A stretch of 64,000 nt of DNA, taken from contig NZ_QDGA01000025.1 in the NCBI RefSeq assembly GCF_003347665.1, positions 1 through 64,000 of the forward strand, written 5' to 3'. Source of the DNA: Microvirga calopogonii (GTDB taxonomy: Bacteria > Pseudomonadota > Alphaproteobacteria > Rhizobiales > Beijerinckiaceae). Numbering within the stretch: position 1 is the first letter of the stretch; every line of letters starts with the position of its first letter. Of this stretch, positions 1-7,763 are shown one piece after another. A program made the position numbers and the translations under genes. The notes beneath the pieces were generated by a model. The model was not told the origin of the DNA, did no database searches, and worked only from the letters and a program-made list of their open reading frames with translations.

Positions 1-671
1 ACAAACTCAAGCAGCTCTTTGAAGGTATAGACCCGGGGGCCGCCGAATTCGTAGGTCTGGCCGCGGCTGGCGGGGTTCGCCAGAATGGCACCAACGCCCG
101 CCACCACATCCTCGACATAGACGGGCTGAAACCTCGTTCGCCCGCCGCCGATCAGCGGCAGGGCCGGGAGCCGTCGCGCCCGTGCGGCAAAGCCGTTGAA
201 GAAGTGATCGTCTGATCCGAAGATCAGGCTGGGCCGGATGATCGTCACCTCGGGAAAGGCGGCGCGTACCGCCGCTTCGCCGGCCGCCTTGGACCGATCT
301 GCCAGCGCGGGTGCCGTGCGGCTGGCCCCGAGTGCCGACATGTGAACCAGTTGCCGGACCCCCAAGCGCCGGGCGCTGGCCGCCACCCGGTGAGCCCCCT
401 CTTCATGAAGGGCCGTGAAGGTTTGCCGGCGTGCCTGCGAGAGAATGCCGACCAGATTGATGACCGTGTCGGCTCCTTGGATCGCCGCCTGCACCGCCGC
501 ATCATCGAGAATGTCGGCCGCGACGTGTTGGATCTGAGCCAGCCTCGGAGGCTCTGCCGTGGTGAGCGGATGTCGCGCCGCGACCCGCACGGACACTCCC
601 GCCCTGGCGAGATGCTCGACCAGGTGCCGACCGATAAAACCCGACCCGCCGAAGACCGTGACGTGCTGCAT
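1..671 (-). CDS. NAD(P)-binding SDR-family protein, complex I NDUFA9-like (partial)
   Basis: The reading frame is open from an ATG at 671 to the window edge, so the C-terminus is missing. The N-terminus has a Rossmann nucleotide-binding motif, GGSGFIGRHL. Later come HMSALGAS, IRPSLIFG and a stretch ending FQPVYVEDVV, in the order typical of atypical short-chain dehydrogenases related to the NDUFA9 subunit of respiratory complex I. The segment where a YxxxK pair would sit reads DRSKAAGEA and lacks the Tyr, as in NDUFA9-like proteins, so dehydrogenase activity is doubtful. Such proteins usually bind NAD(P) as assembly or quinone-related accessory factors. The role here is inferred from family only. 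Confidence 0.8.
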   Translation of the reverse strand, partial: MQHVTVFGGSGFIGRHLVEHLARAGVSVRVAARHPLTTAEPPRLAQIQHVAADILDDAAVQAAIQGADTVINLVGILSQARRQTFTALHEEGAHRVAASARRLGVRQLVHMSALGASRTAPALADRSKAAGEAAVRAAFPEVTIIRPSLIFGSDDHFFNGFAARARRLPALPLIGGGRTRFQPVYVEDVVAGVGAILANPASRGQTYEFGGPRVYTFKELLEF

Positions 672-857
672 CGCTGCCGCTGTGCCCTGCCAGGATCAAT
701 GCGAACCGATCGCCTCAGTTCTGAGTAAGCTGGTCCTTCGCCCGCAGATGGCAGAGCCTCTCCGCGAGTTTGTTCGCATATTCGATTGATGTGAAGGTCG
801 GAACATGAGCGGAGGCCGGTTGAGGCGCGTCAGGCTTTTTGGATCGGACTGGAGCAG

Positions 858-1133
858 ATGCGTCTTGAGCAACCGGATCAACGTCTCCGGATGGACGGGC
901 TTGCCGATGAAGAGAACCCCATCGGGTCGGTGGCCGGCTCCGGGATGGCTCTGGCATCGGCCCAAAACGCCGAGTTCGACGTCGCTGTTCTCGATCTCCG
1001 ATCTGAATGGAAGGCTCAGCTATCCCGTCGCTGCGGTGATCCGCGGCCGCGGGATCCCCATCATCTTTGCAACCGGAGACGGTGGAGTTGGACTGCCGGG
1101 TCTGTCCTTCCTGGTTCGTGCGCCCGGACCTGA
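858..1133 (+). pseudogene. Response regulator receiver domain relic, frameshifted
   Basis: Two overlapping plus-strand frames together spell most of a CheY-like receiver domain. The first gives IGSVAG, then AEFDVAVLDL, which carries the phospho-acceptor Asp. After a frame change near 1008 the second gives NGRLSYPVAAVIRGRGIP and then IIFATGDGG, which contains the conserved Thr after beta-4. The terminal Lys/KP segment is not found downstream on this strand. No start codon with a ribosome site is obvious. This is a decayed single-domain response regulator, not the two-domain PhyR type. Confidence 0.6.
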
Positions 1134-1210
1134 AGGACCAGCCTTTGCGTTATCATTTCGATCATGAGTGAATGCCCAGAGGCGATCCATCCCGAGCAAG
1201 GGAGGTGCTC

Positions 1211-1798
1211 ATGAGACGAACCTCGTATTACGTGTTCCACTCGACTACGGCTCCTGACCTGCGTGGGATCACCGGCGATCCGGACGGGGCGAGGCTCCCC
1301 GTCTCGGACGGGCCCTGGACCCGTGAGCGGCAGATCGATCCGAACGAGCCTTGGCCCCTCGACGTCAACCAAGCCGTCGTGGAGTTCGGGGTTCTGGAGA
1401 ACGGCTTCTATCTCTGGGGCCCGATCCCGCAGCACGCGTCATCCAAACCTGTCATCGAAAGCGACCGGGTCGAGGGCACCGCGGTGTTCGATCTTCAGGG
1501 GCGCCGGATCGGCACCATCAAGCGACTGTTGATCGAGAAGGTGAGCGGGCGAGTGGTCTACGTCGATGTGACCTTCGGCGGCTTCCTGGGCCTTGGGGTC
1601 CATCATCATACCATCCCGTGGGAGAAGCTCACCTATGACAGGCAGCTTGAGGGCTATCGCACCGACATCACCGAGGAGCAGGTGCGGGGCGCTCCCGCCT
1701 TCAATGGCGAGGACGAGGTCTGGCCCGACAAGAAACGTGAGCAGGAGCTGTGGGACTACTGGCGCGATTGGCCCAGGGGCCTGTCTGAACCGCCATAA
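1211..1798 (+). CDS. PRC-barrel domain protein
   Basis: A 195-residue cytoplasmic protein with no signal peptide. The ATG at 1211 is chosen because GGGAGGT lies five bases upstream; an earlier in-frame ATG at 1172 has no such site. The PRC-barrel lies around residues 85-165. It is recognised by the pattern in which a stored residue pair is adjusted (VFDLQGRRIGTI, then VYVDVTFGGFLGLG and HTIPWEKL). PRC-barrels occur in RimM, photosynthetic reaction centre H subunits and many stress-induced rhizobial proteins, where they mediate protein or RNA contacts. It heads a run of same-strand stress genes, 35 bases before the CBS gene, so co-transcription is likely. Its partner is unknown. Confidence 0.8.
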   Translation: MRRTSYYVFHSTTAPDLRGITGDPDGARLPVSDGPWTRERQIDPNEPWPLDVNQAVVEFGVLENGFYLWGPIPQHASSKPVIESDRVEGTAVFDLQGRRIGTIKRLLIEKVSGRVVYVDVTFGGFLGLGVHHHTIPWEKLTYDRQLEGYRTDITEEQVRGAPAFNGEDEVWPDKKREQELWDYWRDWPRGLSEPP

Positions 1799-1833
1799 CC
1801 AGGCCTGACAGAGGCACTCAAGAGGAGGAATCG

Positions 1834-2280
1834 ATGAAAGTCAGTGAAGTCATGACACGGGACGTGCGGCTGATCGAGCCGACCCAGACCATCCGCGAGG
1901 CGGCGAAGCTGATGGCTGAACTGGATGCCGGCATCATGCCCATCCGTGAGGGTGATCGGCTGGTCGGCATGATCACCGACCGCGACATCGCGGTCCGGGC
2001 CGTCGCCGAAGGCAAAGGACCCGACACACCGATCCGCGAGGTGATGACGCAGGACGTGAAGTACTGCTACGAGGACGACGACACCGAGGATGTGGCCCGC
2101 AACATGGCCGACATCCAGGTTCGCCGCCTGCCGGTGCTCAGCCGCGAAAAGCGCCTGGTCGGCATCATCTCGCTCGGCGACATGGCGGTGTCGGACGAGG
2201 CTCGCAAGGCCGGCGAAGCCGTAGCCGGCATCTCGCAGCCGGGCGGTCAGCACAGCCAAACCGGGGGGGCCCGGCACTGA
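1834..2280 (+). CDS. CBS-domain pair protein
   Basis: A 148-residue protein made almost entirely of two CBS repeats: roughly residues 7-58, starting MTRDVRLIEP, and 71-125, starting MTQDVKYCYE. Each repeat has the GIxTDRD/GIISLGD-type end that lines the adenosyl-binding cleft (VGMITDRDIAV and VGIISLGDMAV). Stand-alone CBS pairs sense AMP, ATP or NAD(H) and often modulate stress responses. AGAGGAGG lies just before the ATG. It sits in the 1.2-4.6 kb stress cluster, in front of a dienelactone hydrolase and a phosphoribosyltransferase. The ligand is not predictable from the sequence. Confidence 0.9.
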   Translation: MKVSEVMTRDVRLIEPTQTIREAAKLMAELDAGIMPIREGDRLVGMITDRDIAVRAVAEGKGPDTPIREVMTQDVKYCYEDDDTEDVARNMADIQVRRLPVLSREKRLVGIISLGDMAVSDEARKAGEAVAGISQPGGQHSQTGGARH

Positions 2281-2320
2281 GTCTTGGTACAGCGAGATCG
2301 GCATAGCCCGGACACTTGCC

Positions 2321-2998
2321 ATGACAGGCGGGAACCGCAACGCGCCGTTGGACCAGCGCAACGACCGGCCTGAGGTCGAGGTCTCGATTGCGCCGCTTGG
2401 CCTTCCGGGGACGCTGGTCCACCCGGCCGGCGGGCACGGGATTGTCCTGTTCGCCCATGGCAGCGGCAGCAGCCGCCTGAGCCCGCGCAACCGGCTGGTG
2501 GCCGAGCGCCTGCAACGGAGCGGACTCGGCACGCTGCTGTTCGATCTGCTCCAGCCGGAGGAGGCGAGCAACCGCACTAACGTGTTCGACATCCGCCTGC
2601 TCGCCGAGCGGCTGGCGTTGGCCACGGATTGGGTGTGCTCCCAGGAACTGCCGGATGTGCCCATCGGCTACTTCGGCGCCAGCACGGGCGCGGCCGCGGC
2701 TCTGGTGGCCGAGACCCTGACACGACACCGGATTGCCGCCATCGTGTCCCGCGGCGGCCGCCCGGATTTGGCAGGCGCAGCGCTGCCGCGGGTCCGGGCG
2801 CCAACGCTCCTGATCGTTGGCGGCGACGATCATGGGGTGATCGAGCTGAACGAGGAGGCGCTGACCCATCTCACCGGCGAGAAGCACCTGGCGATTGTGC
2901 CCGGGGCCGGGCATCTGTTCGAGGAGCCCGGCACGCTCGATCAGGTGGTGACCTTAGCGCGTGAATGGTTCGTCCCGCGTCTGGGCCAGGGAGGTTGA
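2321..2998 (+). CDS. Dienelactone hydrolase-family alpha/beta hydrolase
   Basis: 225 residues with a complete alpha/beta-hydrolase triad. The nucleophile elbow is GYFGASTGAA, the acidic residue lies in VGGDDHGVIELN, and the histidine in PGAGHLFEEPG. An oxyanion-hole segment, LFAHGSGSS, lies near residue 45. The family hydrolyses esters or lactones, but substrates of this small subgroup are unknown. The stop codon is two bases before the ATG of the phosphoribosyltransferase, so the two are almost certainly co-translated. In Mycobacterium a phosphoribosyltransferase and a dienelactone hydrolase are fused in one dormancy-regulon protein (Rv0571c, from memory), which supports a joint function. 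Confidence 0.87.
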   Translation: MTGGNRNAPLDQRNDRPEVEVSIAPLGLPGTLVHPAGGHGIVLFAHGSGSSRLSPRNRLVAERLQRSGLGTLLFDLLQPEEASNRTNVFDIRLLAERLALATDWVCSQELPDVPIGYFGASTGAAAALVAETLTRHRIAAIVSRGGRPDLAGAALPRVRAPTLLIVGGDDHGVIELNEEALTHLTGEKHLAIVPGAGHLFEEPGTLDQVVTLAREWFVPRLGQGG

Positions 2999-3000
2999 AC

Positions 3001-3678
3001 ATGCAGGCGGATGATCTGAGCTTTCGGGACCGCGCCGAGGCTGGACGCCAGCTCGTTCCGCGTCTGATGGCCTTTGCGGATCAGAACCCGGTAGTCTTGG
3101 CCTTGCCGCGTGGCGGCGTACCAGTGGCATTCGAGGTCGCCCGGGCGTTGCAGGCGCCGCTCGACCTCATCTTCGTGCGCAAGATCGGGGCGCCCGGTCA
3201 TGCCGAATTTGGCCTCGGCGCGGTGGTCGACGGCGCCCATCCCCAGGTCGTGCTCAATGAAGAGGCCCTTGGCCACGTCAAAGTGCCGCCGGGCTACATC
3301 GAAGACGAAACCGAACGGCAGCTGAAGGAGATCGAACGGCGACGCGAGCACTATCTGGCGGGCCGGCGCCCGGTCGACGTGGAGGGGCGTGTCGCTATCG
3401 TGGTCGACGATGGGATCGCCACGGGCAGCACCGTGCGGGCGGCGTTGAAGGGCCTGTCCCGTGCCCGGCCGGCCCGCCTTGTCCTGGCCGTTCCGGTCGC
3501 GCCACAGGACACCCTCGCGCGCCTCGCGAGCGAAGCCGACGAGGTGATCTGCCTGATGACACCAGAGGAATTTTACGCCGTCGGCGAGTATTACGATGAT
3601 TTCCGCCAGACCTCGGACCGGGAGGTGACCACGCTTCTGGACGAGGCCCGGCGTTGGAACAGAGAGGATGTGCCGTGA
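3001..3678 (+). CDS. Phosphoribosyltransferase domain protein
   Basis: 225 residues. The ATG at 3001 is preceded by GGGAGGTTGAAC and follows the upstream stop directly. The PRPP-binding loop reads VVDDGIATGSTVRAAL around residues 132-147, a type I phosphoribosyltransferase signature. Earlier segments PRGGVPVAFEVA and VRKIGAPGHAEFGLGAV are typical of the subgroup annotated only as phosphoribosyltransferase in stress clusters. The nucleobase or other acceptor is unknown. The 3' end overlaps the start of the ferritin-like gene (GTGA), indicating translational coupling. Confidence 0.88.
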   Translation: MQADDLSFRDRAEAGRQLVPRLMAFADQNPVVLALPRGGVPVAFEVARALQAPLDLIFVRKIGAPGHAEFGLGAVVDGAHPQVVLNEEALGHVKVPPGYIEDETERQLKEIERRREHYLAGRRPVDVEGRVAIVVDDGIATGSTVRAALKGLSRARPARLVLAVPVAPQDTLARLASEADEVICLMTPEEFYAVGEYYDDFRQTSDREVTTLLDEARRWNREDVP

Positions 3679-4166
3679 ACGTCAACAGTCTTCATGACCT
3701 GTACATTGCCGAGCTCCAGGAAATCCGCAGCGTCGAGGAGCAACTCGTCGCGGCTCTGCCGCGGATGGCCGATGTGGCAGATCATGCCGAACTCAAGCAG
3801 GGGATCCAAACCCATTTGGAGGAAACCCGCACGCAGCAATCCCGCGTGGAGGAGATCCTGCGCCGGCACAACGCCGAGCCGCGCGAGCATGTCGACCAGG
3901 CCATGCAGGCGATGCTGCACGAGGCCGAGAAATGGGCCAGCATGGTCCAGGACCGTGATCTGCGCGATGCCGGCGTCATCGCCTCGGCGCAGCGGGTCGA
4001 GCACTACGAGATCGCAGTATACGGCTCGCTGGCAACATGGGCCAGGCAGCTCGGGCTGGACGAGGATGGGCAGGCGCTGCTGGCTATCCTGGAGGAGGAG
4101 AAGCGCACCGACGAGCGGCTGAGCCGGCTCGCCAAGCGCATGATCAATCCGGATGCCGCAACCTGA
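3675..4166 (+). CDS. DUF892 (YciE/YciF) ferritin-like protein
   Basis: 163 residues of four-helix-bundle type. Start is GTG at 3675, overlapping the stop of the phosphoribosyltransferase gene; an AGAGGATG ribosome site lies upstream. The N-terminal LYIAELQEIRSVEEQLV and the later helices with HLEETRTQQSRVEEIL and VEHYEIAVYGSL match the DUF892 family, whose Glu/His residues can bind a di-metal centre. YciF-type proteins are induced by osmotic and general stress in enterobacteria. The job here is inferred as stress-related metal or peroxide handling. Confidence 0.88.
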   Translation: MNVNSLHDLYIAELQEIRSVEEQLVAALPRMADVADHAELKQGIQTHLEETRTQQSRVEEILRRHNAEPREHVDQAMQAMLHEAEKWASMVQDRDLRDAGVIASAQRVEHYEIAVYGSLATWARQLGLDEDGQALLAILEEEKRTDERLSRLAKRMINPDAAT

Positions 4167-4184
4167 CGCGGAAGGAGAGGAGCC

Positions 4185-4646
4185 ATGTCGCTTACCATCA
4201 CCAGTCCGGCCTTCCGGAACGGCGAGGTCATCCCGACCCGGCACACCCGCGACGGCGAGAACCTGTCGCCGCCGCTGGAGTGGCGGGATGTGCCTCCCGA
4301 AACCAAGAGCTTCGTGCTGATCGTCGAGGATCCCGATGCGCCGTCAGGCATGTTCCGGCATTGGGCGATGTACAACATCCCGGCTGGCGAAGTCAGCCTG
4401 CCGGAGGGAGCGTCCGCCCAGGGCCTCCGCGGGGCCGGGGAGGGGGTGAACGGGTTCCGGAACGCCCGCTATGACGGTCCCCAGCCGCCGAAGGGGCATG
4501 GGCCGCATCATTACCATTTCCGGTTGGCCGCCCTTGATGTGCCGCGGCTCGACGTCCCAGCGTCGGCAAAGGTGGAGGACATCTGGGCGAAGGCGCAGCC
4601 CCACATCAGTGCCGAGGCGGAGGTGGTCGGCACCTACGAGCGGTAA
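4185..4646 (+). CDS. YbhB/YbcL family (PEBP, Raf-kinase-inhibitor-like) protein
   Basis: 153 residues covering the whole bacterial phosphatidylethanolamine-binding-protein fold. Diagnostic segments are the ligand-pocket motif VEDPDAPSGMFRHWAMYNI and the GPQPPKGHGPHHYHF loop with its conserved His. GGAAGGAGAGGAGCC provides a strong ribosome site. There is no signal peptide, so it is cytoplasmic like YbhB. It is the last member of the 1.2-4.6 kb stress cluster. A ligand or partner cannot be named. Confidence 0.92.
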   Translation: MSLTITSPAFRNGEVIPTRHTRDGENLSPPLEWRDVPPETKSFVLIVEDPDAPSGMFRHWAMYNIPAGEVSLPEGASAQGLRGAGEGVNGFRNARYDGPQPPKGHGPHHYHFRLAALDVPRLDVPASAKVEDIWAKAQPHISAEAEVVGTYER

Positions 4647-4750
4647 GGCTGATGAGGAGCCAAGGTGTTGTAGAGTCCTGCGGGAGACTGCGTGAGCTTG
4701 CCACAGCCTGGTAGGTTGATGCCGCAGGGATCCAACAACATCTCTTTCTT

Positions 4751-5491
4751 ATGGCGGGCTCCAAGTTCAGGCCACCCAACCCCATTGTTCTTGGCGACGT
4801 GGTCCGGGAGCATCTGGGACAACAGTTGCGTGGCGTCTATTCCGACCTCATCGTCTCCGATCTGCCTTCGGATCTGGTCAGGCTGATCGGACGCCTGGAG
4901 AATTCCATCCGGATTCCCCACGATCCGCATGATTCGGGCTTCGTCCAGGATCTCCTGAACTCCATCTGTCACCTGCGTGCCTTTGCTATTTCGCTCACCC
5001 ATGACGTGAACCGGGCGGAAGACCTGGTGCAGAGCACGCTGCTGAAGGCCTGTGACCGGCGCAACCGGTTCGAGCCGGGCACCTGCCTTCAGGCCTGGCT
5101 CTTTACGATCCTGAAGAACGACTTTCACACCGAGCACCGGAAACGGCAGCGGGAGGTCGAAGATGTCGAAGGCGCCTATGCCGCGCGCCTGATCGCGCTG
5201 CCGGAGCAGCTGGATGAGCTGGAGCTCCAGGATCTCTTGCAGGCGCTGTCGAAGCTACCAGCGTGGCAGCGCGAGGTCCTCCTGCTGGTTGGTGTGGAGG
5301 GCCTGAGCTACGAGGAAATTGCCGCCCGTCAGCACGTCACCGTGGGCACCGTCAAGAGCCGGGTCAACCGCGCGCGTCACCATCTTGCGGACATCCTTGG
5401 TCTGGGACCAGACGATGCCATCGGCAGTCGGTTCTCGCACCCCGAGCAGGCGGAACGCCGAGGCGCAGAGAGCTTGCATCACCTCGGTTGA
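4751..5491 (+). CDS. NepR-EcfG fusion: general-stress ECF sigma factor with N-terminal anti-sigma-like segment
   Basis: 246 residues, about 60 longer than an ordinary EcfG. Residues ~15-50 (REHLGQQLRGVYSDLI, then LPSDLVRLIGRLE) match the NepR anti-sigma pattern L-x2-Y-x6-P-x2-L-x-L-(L/I)-x2-L. Region 2 follows (LRAFAISLTHDVNRAEDLVQ, AWLFTILKNDFHTEHRKR), then region 4 (LPAWQREVLLLVGVEGLSYE, VGTVKSRVNRAR). EcfG controls the alphaproteobacterial general stress response and NepR normally binds it in trans until phospho-PhyR takes NepR away. A cis fusion implies self-inhibition; that is inference. A second fusion lies at 27.9 kb. Alternative ATGs upstream at 4692 and 4720 are in other frames. Confidence 0.85.
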   Translation: MAGSKFRPPNPIVLGDVVREHLGQQLRGVYSDLIVSDLPSDLVRLIGRLENSIRIPHDPHDSGFVQDLLNSICHLRAFAISLTHDVNRAEDLVQSTLLKACDRRNRFEPGTCLQAWLFTILKNDFHTEHRKRQREVEDVEGAYAARLIALPEQLDELELQDLLQALSKLPAWQREVLLLVGVEGLSYEEIAARQHVTVGTVKSRVNRARHHLADILGLGPDDAIGSRFSHPEQAERRGAESLHHLG

Positions 5492-5511
5492 TCTGGGAAC
5501 GGAGGCATCAC

Positions 5512-5808
5512 ATGAGCGTGCGTGTAATCCGGTTCTTGGCGGTCCTTCTGACCGCACTCGGCCTGATCCCAGCCGAAGGGTTCACCCAACCGGCTCCGGA
5601 CCGGCAGACCTGTGCGACGGGCGAGGCCCAGGCTGTCATCGGGCAACCCTACTCGCCTGAGCTGGCCGAGAGAGCCCGCCGGATCGCCGGTGCCCGCGAG
5701 CTCCAAAAAATCGAGCCAGGGGGCGCCTACACGACCGACCCCAACGCCGACCGGTTGAACATCGAGGTGGACCGCGCTGGCATCATGACAGGCCTCCGCT
5801 GCGGATGA
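5512..5808 (+). CDS. Secreted peptidase inhibitor I78-family protein
   Basis: 98 residues with a signal peptide (residues ~1-25, hydrophobic core FLAVLLTALGLIPA). The mature part has a Cys near CATGEAQAVIGQPY and ends DRLNIEVDRAGIMTGLRCG, the hallmark of the I78 inhibitor family, whose founder inhibits fungal elastase. The start is supported by GGAACGGAGG ahead of ATG at 5512. It lies 20 bases after the sigma-factor gene on the same strand, so it may be in the same transcript. It is exported to the periplasm; the target protease is unknown. Confidence 0.82.
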   Translation: MSVRVIRFLAVLLTALGLIPAEGFTQPAPDRQTCATGEAQAVIGQPYSPELAERARRIAGARELQKIEPGGAYTTDPNADRLNIEVDRAGIMTGLRCG

Positions 5809-6354
5809 CGTTCCATCGGCAACGGGTTTGCCGCGGATCGCCTGATGGCGGACGCACCCCTCCTCAACACCCCTCGGTCGCTCGTCCGTGCCCATCAGCC
5901 ACGGATGCCTCAGAGGCCGACGCGTCAGGGCGGTGAGACGAGGCTGGGCCTTGAGGATCAGGCCTGGCCACGTCCGATGCCCGAATGCGGGTCTTCCGGC
6001 CGCGCCATACCGCGATCATCTCCTGTCGCAATGGTGGCCTCGGCTTAGGCAGGGCCCGCCAGATGAACAGCGTGCAGGCCTTGCGGACCGCAAGGCTGAT
6101 GGCCATCCCATAAAGAAAGATCACCGGAGAGAAAGAGAGCATGAGGTTTCGTGGGGCAGCGATGGAGCGCTTAAGAGCCGCCCTGATTGACGGGCCTGTA
6201 AAGGGGTCGAGAAGGTGGACTCCTCAGACGGTTTCATGACCAGGTGCCCCACAGATCCGTATGCTCCCCAACAGCTACTAGACTTGAACAAGGGCGTAAG
6301 GGTGAGGCTCATCCGATCCGGGAATGCCTACGGTTGATCAGCCCAGTCCCCGGC
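5809..6354. other. Non-coding or decayed stretch
   Basis: About 550 bases between the I78 gene and the promoter of the next PRC-barrel gene. Open frames exist on both strands, for example minus 5864-6142, but none has a ribosome site or a recognisable motif. I see no repeat, tRNA or terminator here. Confidence 0.5.
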
Positions 6355-6379
6355 AGAACCTAGCGACTGCCACAGCGTT
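6355..6379 (+). promoter_or_regulatory. Candidate EcfG-type promoter (AGAAC-N16-CGTT)
   Basis: AGAAC at 6355-6359 is separated by 16 bases from CGTT at 6376-6379, differing in one base from the EcfG consensus GGAAC-N16/17-CGTT. The ATG of the secreted PRC-barrel gene is about 45 bases downstream, a reasonable leader length. Confidence 0.5.
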
Positions 6380-6424
6380 AGCCAGACATGCTCCTCGGAA
6401 GATCGTCCATGAAGGAGATCGTCC

Positions 6425-6970
6425 ATGAACACAAAGTTGCTTGCCATCGGCCTGCTCTCTTCCACTCTGCTGGCTTCCATAGCCATCGCTCAGGGGCAGC
6501 CTCCGGCTCCTCCCGCAGGCAATGCGCAGCCCCCTGTCGGTTCAACGGATGCTCGCCCCGTGGACAGTCGGTTCATCACCCAGGAAGGAAGCCAGGGCGT
6601 TCTGCGCCTCACTGATGTCATTGGCCAGAATGCCGTTGGAACCGACAACAAGACCATCGGTAAGATCGAGGACGTTGTGCTGGACCGTGACGGCAAAGTT
6701 GTCGCCTATATCGTCAAGGTGAGCGGCACTCCAGGCATTGGCAGTCGGGCAGTTGCAGTTCCCGTCCAGGCGGTCGAGATCGATCCTATCGGAATGACGG
6801 CAACGACCGGAACAATCCAAAGCGAGGGATTGCCTGCGAGCACGGCCGAAGGACAGAAGGCGAGAAGCGAGATGCAGGTCAGCCGGGTTCTCACGCCCGG
6901 CAAGATCATTGTGACGATCCCCACAGATCAGCTCAAGTCAGCTCCGGCCTTCGACAGGAATAGACCCTGA
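6425..6970 (+). CDS. Exported PRC-barrel domain protein
   Basis: 181 residues with a clear Sec signal peptide (LLAIGLLSSTLLASIAIAQG, cleavage after AIA). A proline-rich linker follows, then a PRC-barrel around residues 65-120 with IGQNAVGTDNKTIGKIEDVV and DGKVVAYIVKVSG. Secreted PRC-barrel proteins are common in Methylobacteriaceae and probably act in the periplasm. GAAGGAGA lies before the ATG. The words GATCGTCCATG are repeated in tandem at the start (6401 and 6417), so an out-of-frame ATG precedes the real one. A near-consensus EcfG promoter upstream suggests general-stress control. Confidence 0.85.
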   Translation: MNTKLLAIGLLSSTLLASIAIAQGQPPAPPAGNAQPPVGSTDARPVDSRFITQEGSQGVLRLTDVIGQNAVGTDNKTIGKIEDVVLDRDGKVVAYIVKVSGTPGIGSRAVAVPVQAVEIDPIGMTATTGTIQSEGLPASTAEGQKARSEMQVSRVLTPGKIIVTIPTDQLKSAPAFDRNRP

Positions 6971-7050
6971 CAGGGTGATCAAGTCTGCTGGCTTTTGCTC
7001 CCGAATGCCGCTCCGGTTCGCCGTCAGAAATGCGGCACAGCAAAGACAAA

Positions 7051-7078
7051 AGCTGATTCCATGCCAGTGGAATCAGCT
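7051..7078. repeat. Perfect 11-bp inverted repeat with 6-base loop
   Basis: AGCTGATTCCA, TGCCAG, TGGAATCAGCT. It lies 81 bases after the stop of the exported PRC-barrel gene and could be its transcription end hairpin, although no U-tract follows. Confidence 0.5.
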
Positions 7079-7223
7079 CTGGGCATGAGGACGACAGCAA
7101 ATGTGCGTGGCGTCCCTGGACGGCACACATCCGGTGGCAGAACGGCCAAGCGCGGTTGTGTTGGAACAGGCTCCGAAGGCAGCCTGCCTGGTCACCACCC
7201 CTGCCTAGAGAACCCCGGAGGGG

Positions 7224-7535
7224 TCAGGCCATGGCCGCTCCCTGCGGAGCGAAGCTTTGCGCGGCCATCACGTCGAGAAATCTGGCCGTTGGCGTACCTT
7301 GGAGCATGGGCGCCATCTGCTCCCAGAGCGCCCAAACCTGGGGCATGGCGTCATGCGCTGCCTGCTCATCATCGAAAAGGGCAACAACGAAGACTTCGCC
7401 CTCCTCACCCATGAGCCCAATCCACTCCCGGAGGCCGGGTTGAGCATAGATCGCGGCCTCGTTCTCCTGCCGCCAGCGGAGCATGTCTCCTATCTTGTCG
7501 GGCTTGACGCGAAACGTCGTCAGTCGTGCGTACAT
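7224..7535 (-). CDS. Antibiotic-biosynthesis-monooxygenase (ABM)-like dimeric alpha+beta barrel protein
   Basis: 103 residues starting MYARLTTFRVKPDKIGDML at an ATG preceded by CTGAGGAGGTCTCC, an excellent ribosome site. Longer upstream in-frame starts lack one. The beta-alpha-beta pattern with WRQENEAAIYAQPG and VFVVALFDDEQAAHDAM fits the ABM/YgiN superfamily, small dimeric ferredoxin-like barrels. Some are quinol or haem monooxygenases, many have no known reaction. No neighbour gives a clue; the gene stands alone between relics. Confidence 0.7.
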   Translation of the reverse strand: MYARLTTFRVKPDKIGDMLRWRQENEAAIYAQPGLREWIGLMGEEGEVFVVALFDDEQAAHDAMPQVWALWEQMAPMLQGTPTARFLDVMAAQSFAPQGAAMA

Positions 7536-7763
7536 GGAGACCTCCTCAGGGAGGTTGATGTGACTGGCATCAGGCCAGCGCTGCACTGAACGCGACGCGA
7601 CGAGTCTAAGCCCTTCTGGCCAGCGTGGACAATGGAGAGCGTCCCATGCCAAGCGCTGGCAATGGCCTTGTGACCACAGACTAGGGCACTTTCTCGGTGA
7701 AGTTGATCGGGACAGCCACAAACCAGCCCAAAAGCTCACAAGTCCGATTTCCAGTCCATCGCT

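Noticed and set aside
5864..6142. Minus-strand frame with a hydrophobic start
   Set aside because: The first residues look membrane-like, but there is no ribosome site and the rest is Arg/Pro-rich without conservation signals I can recognise.
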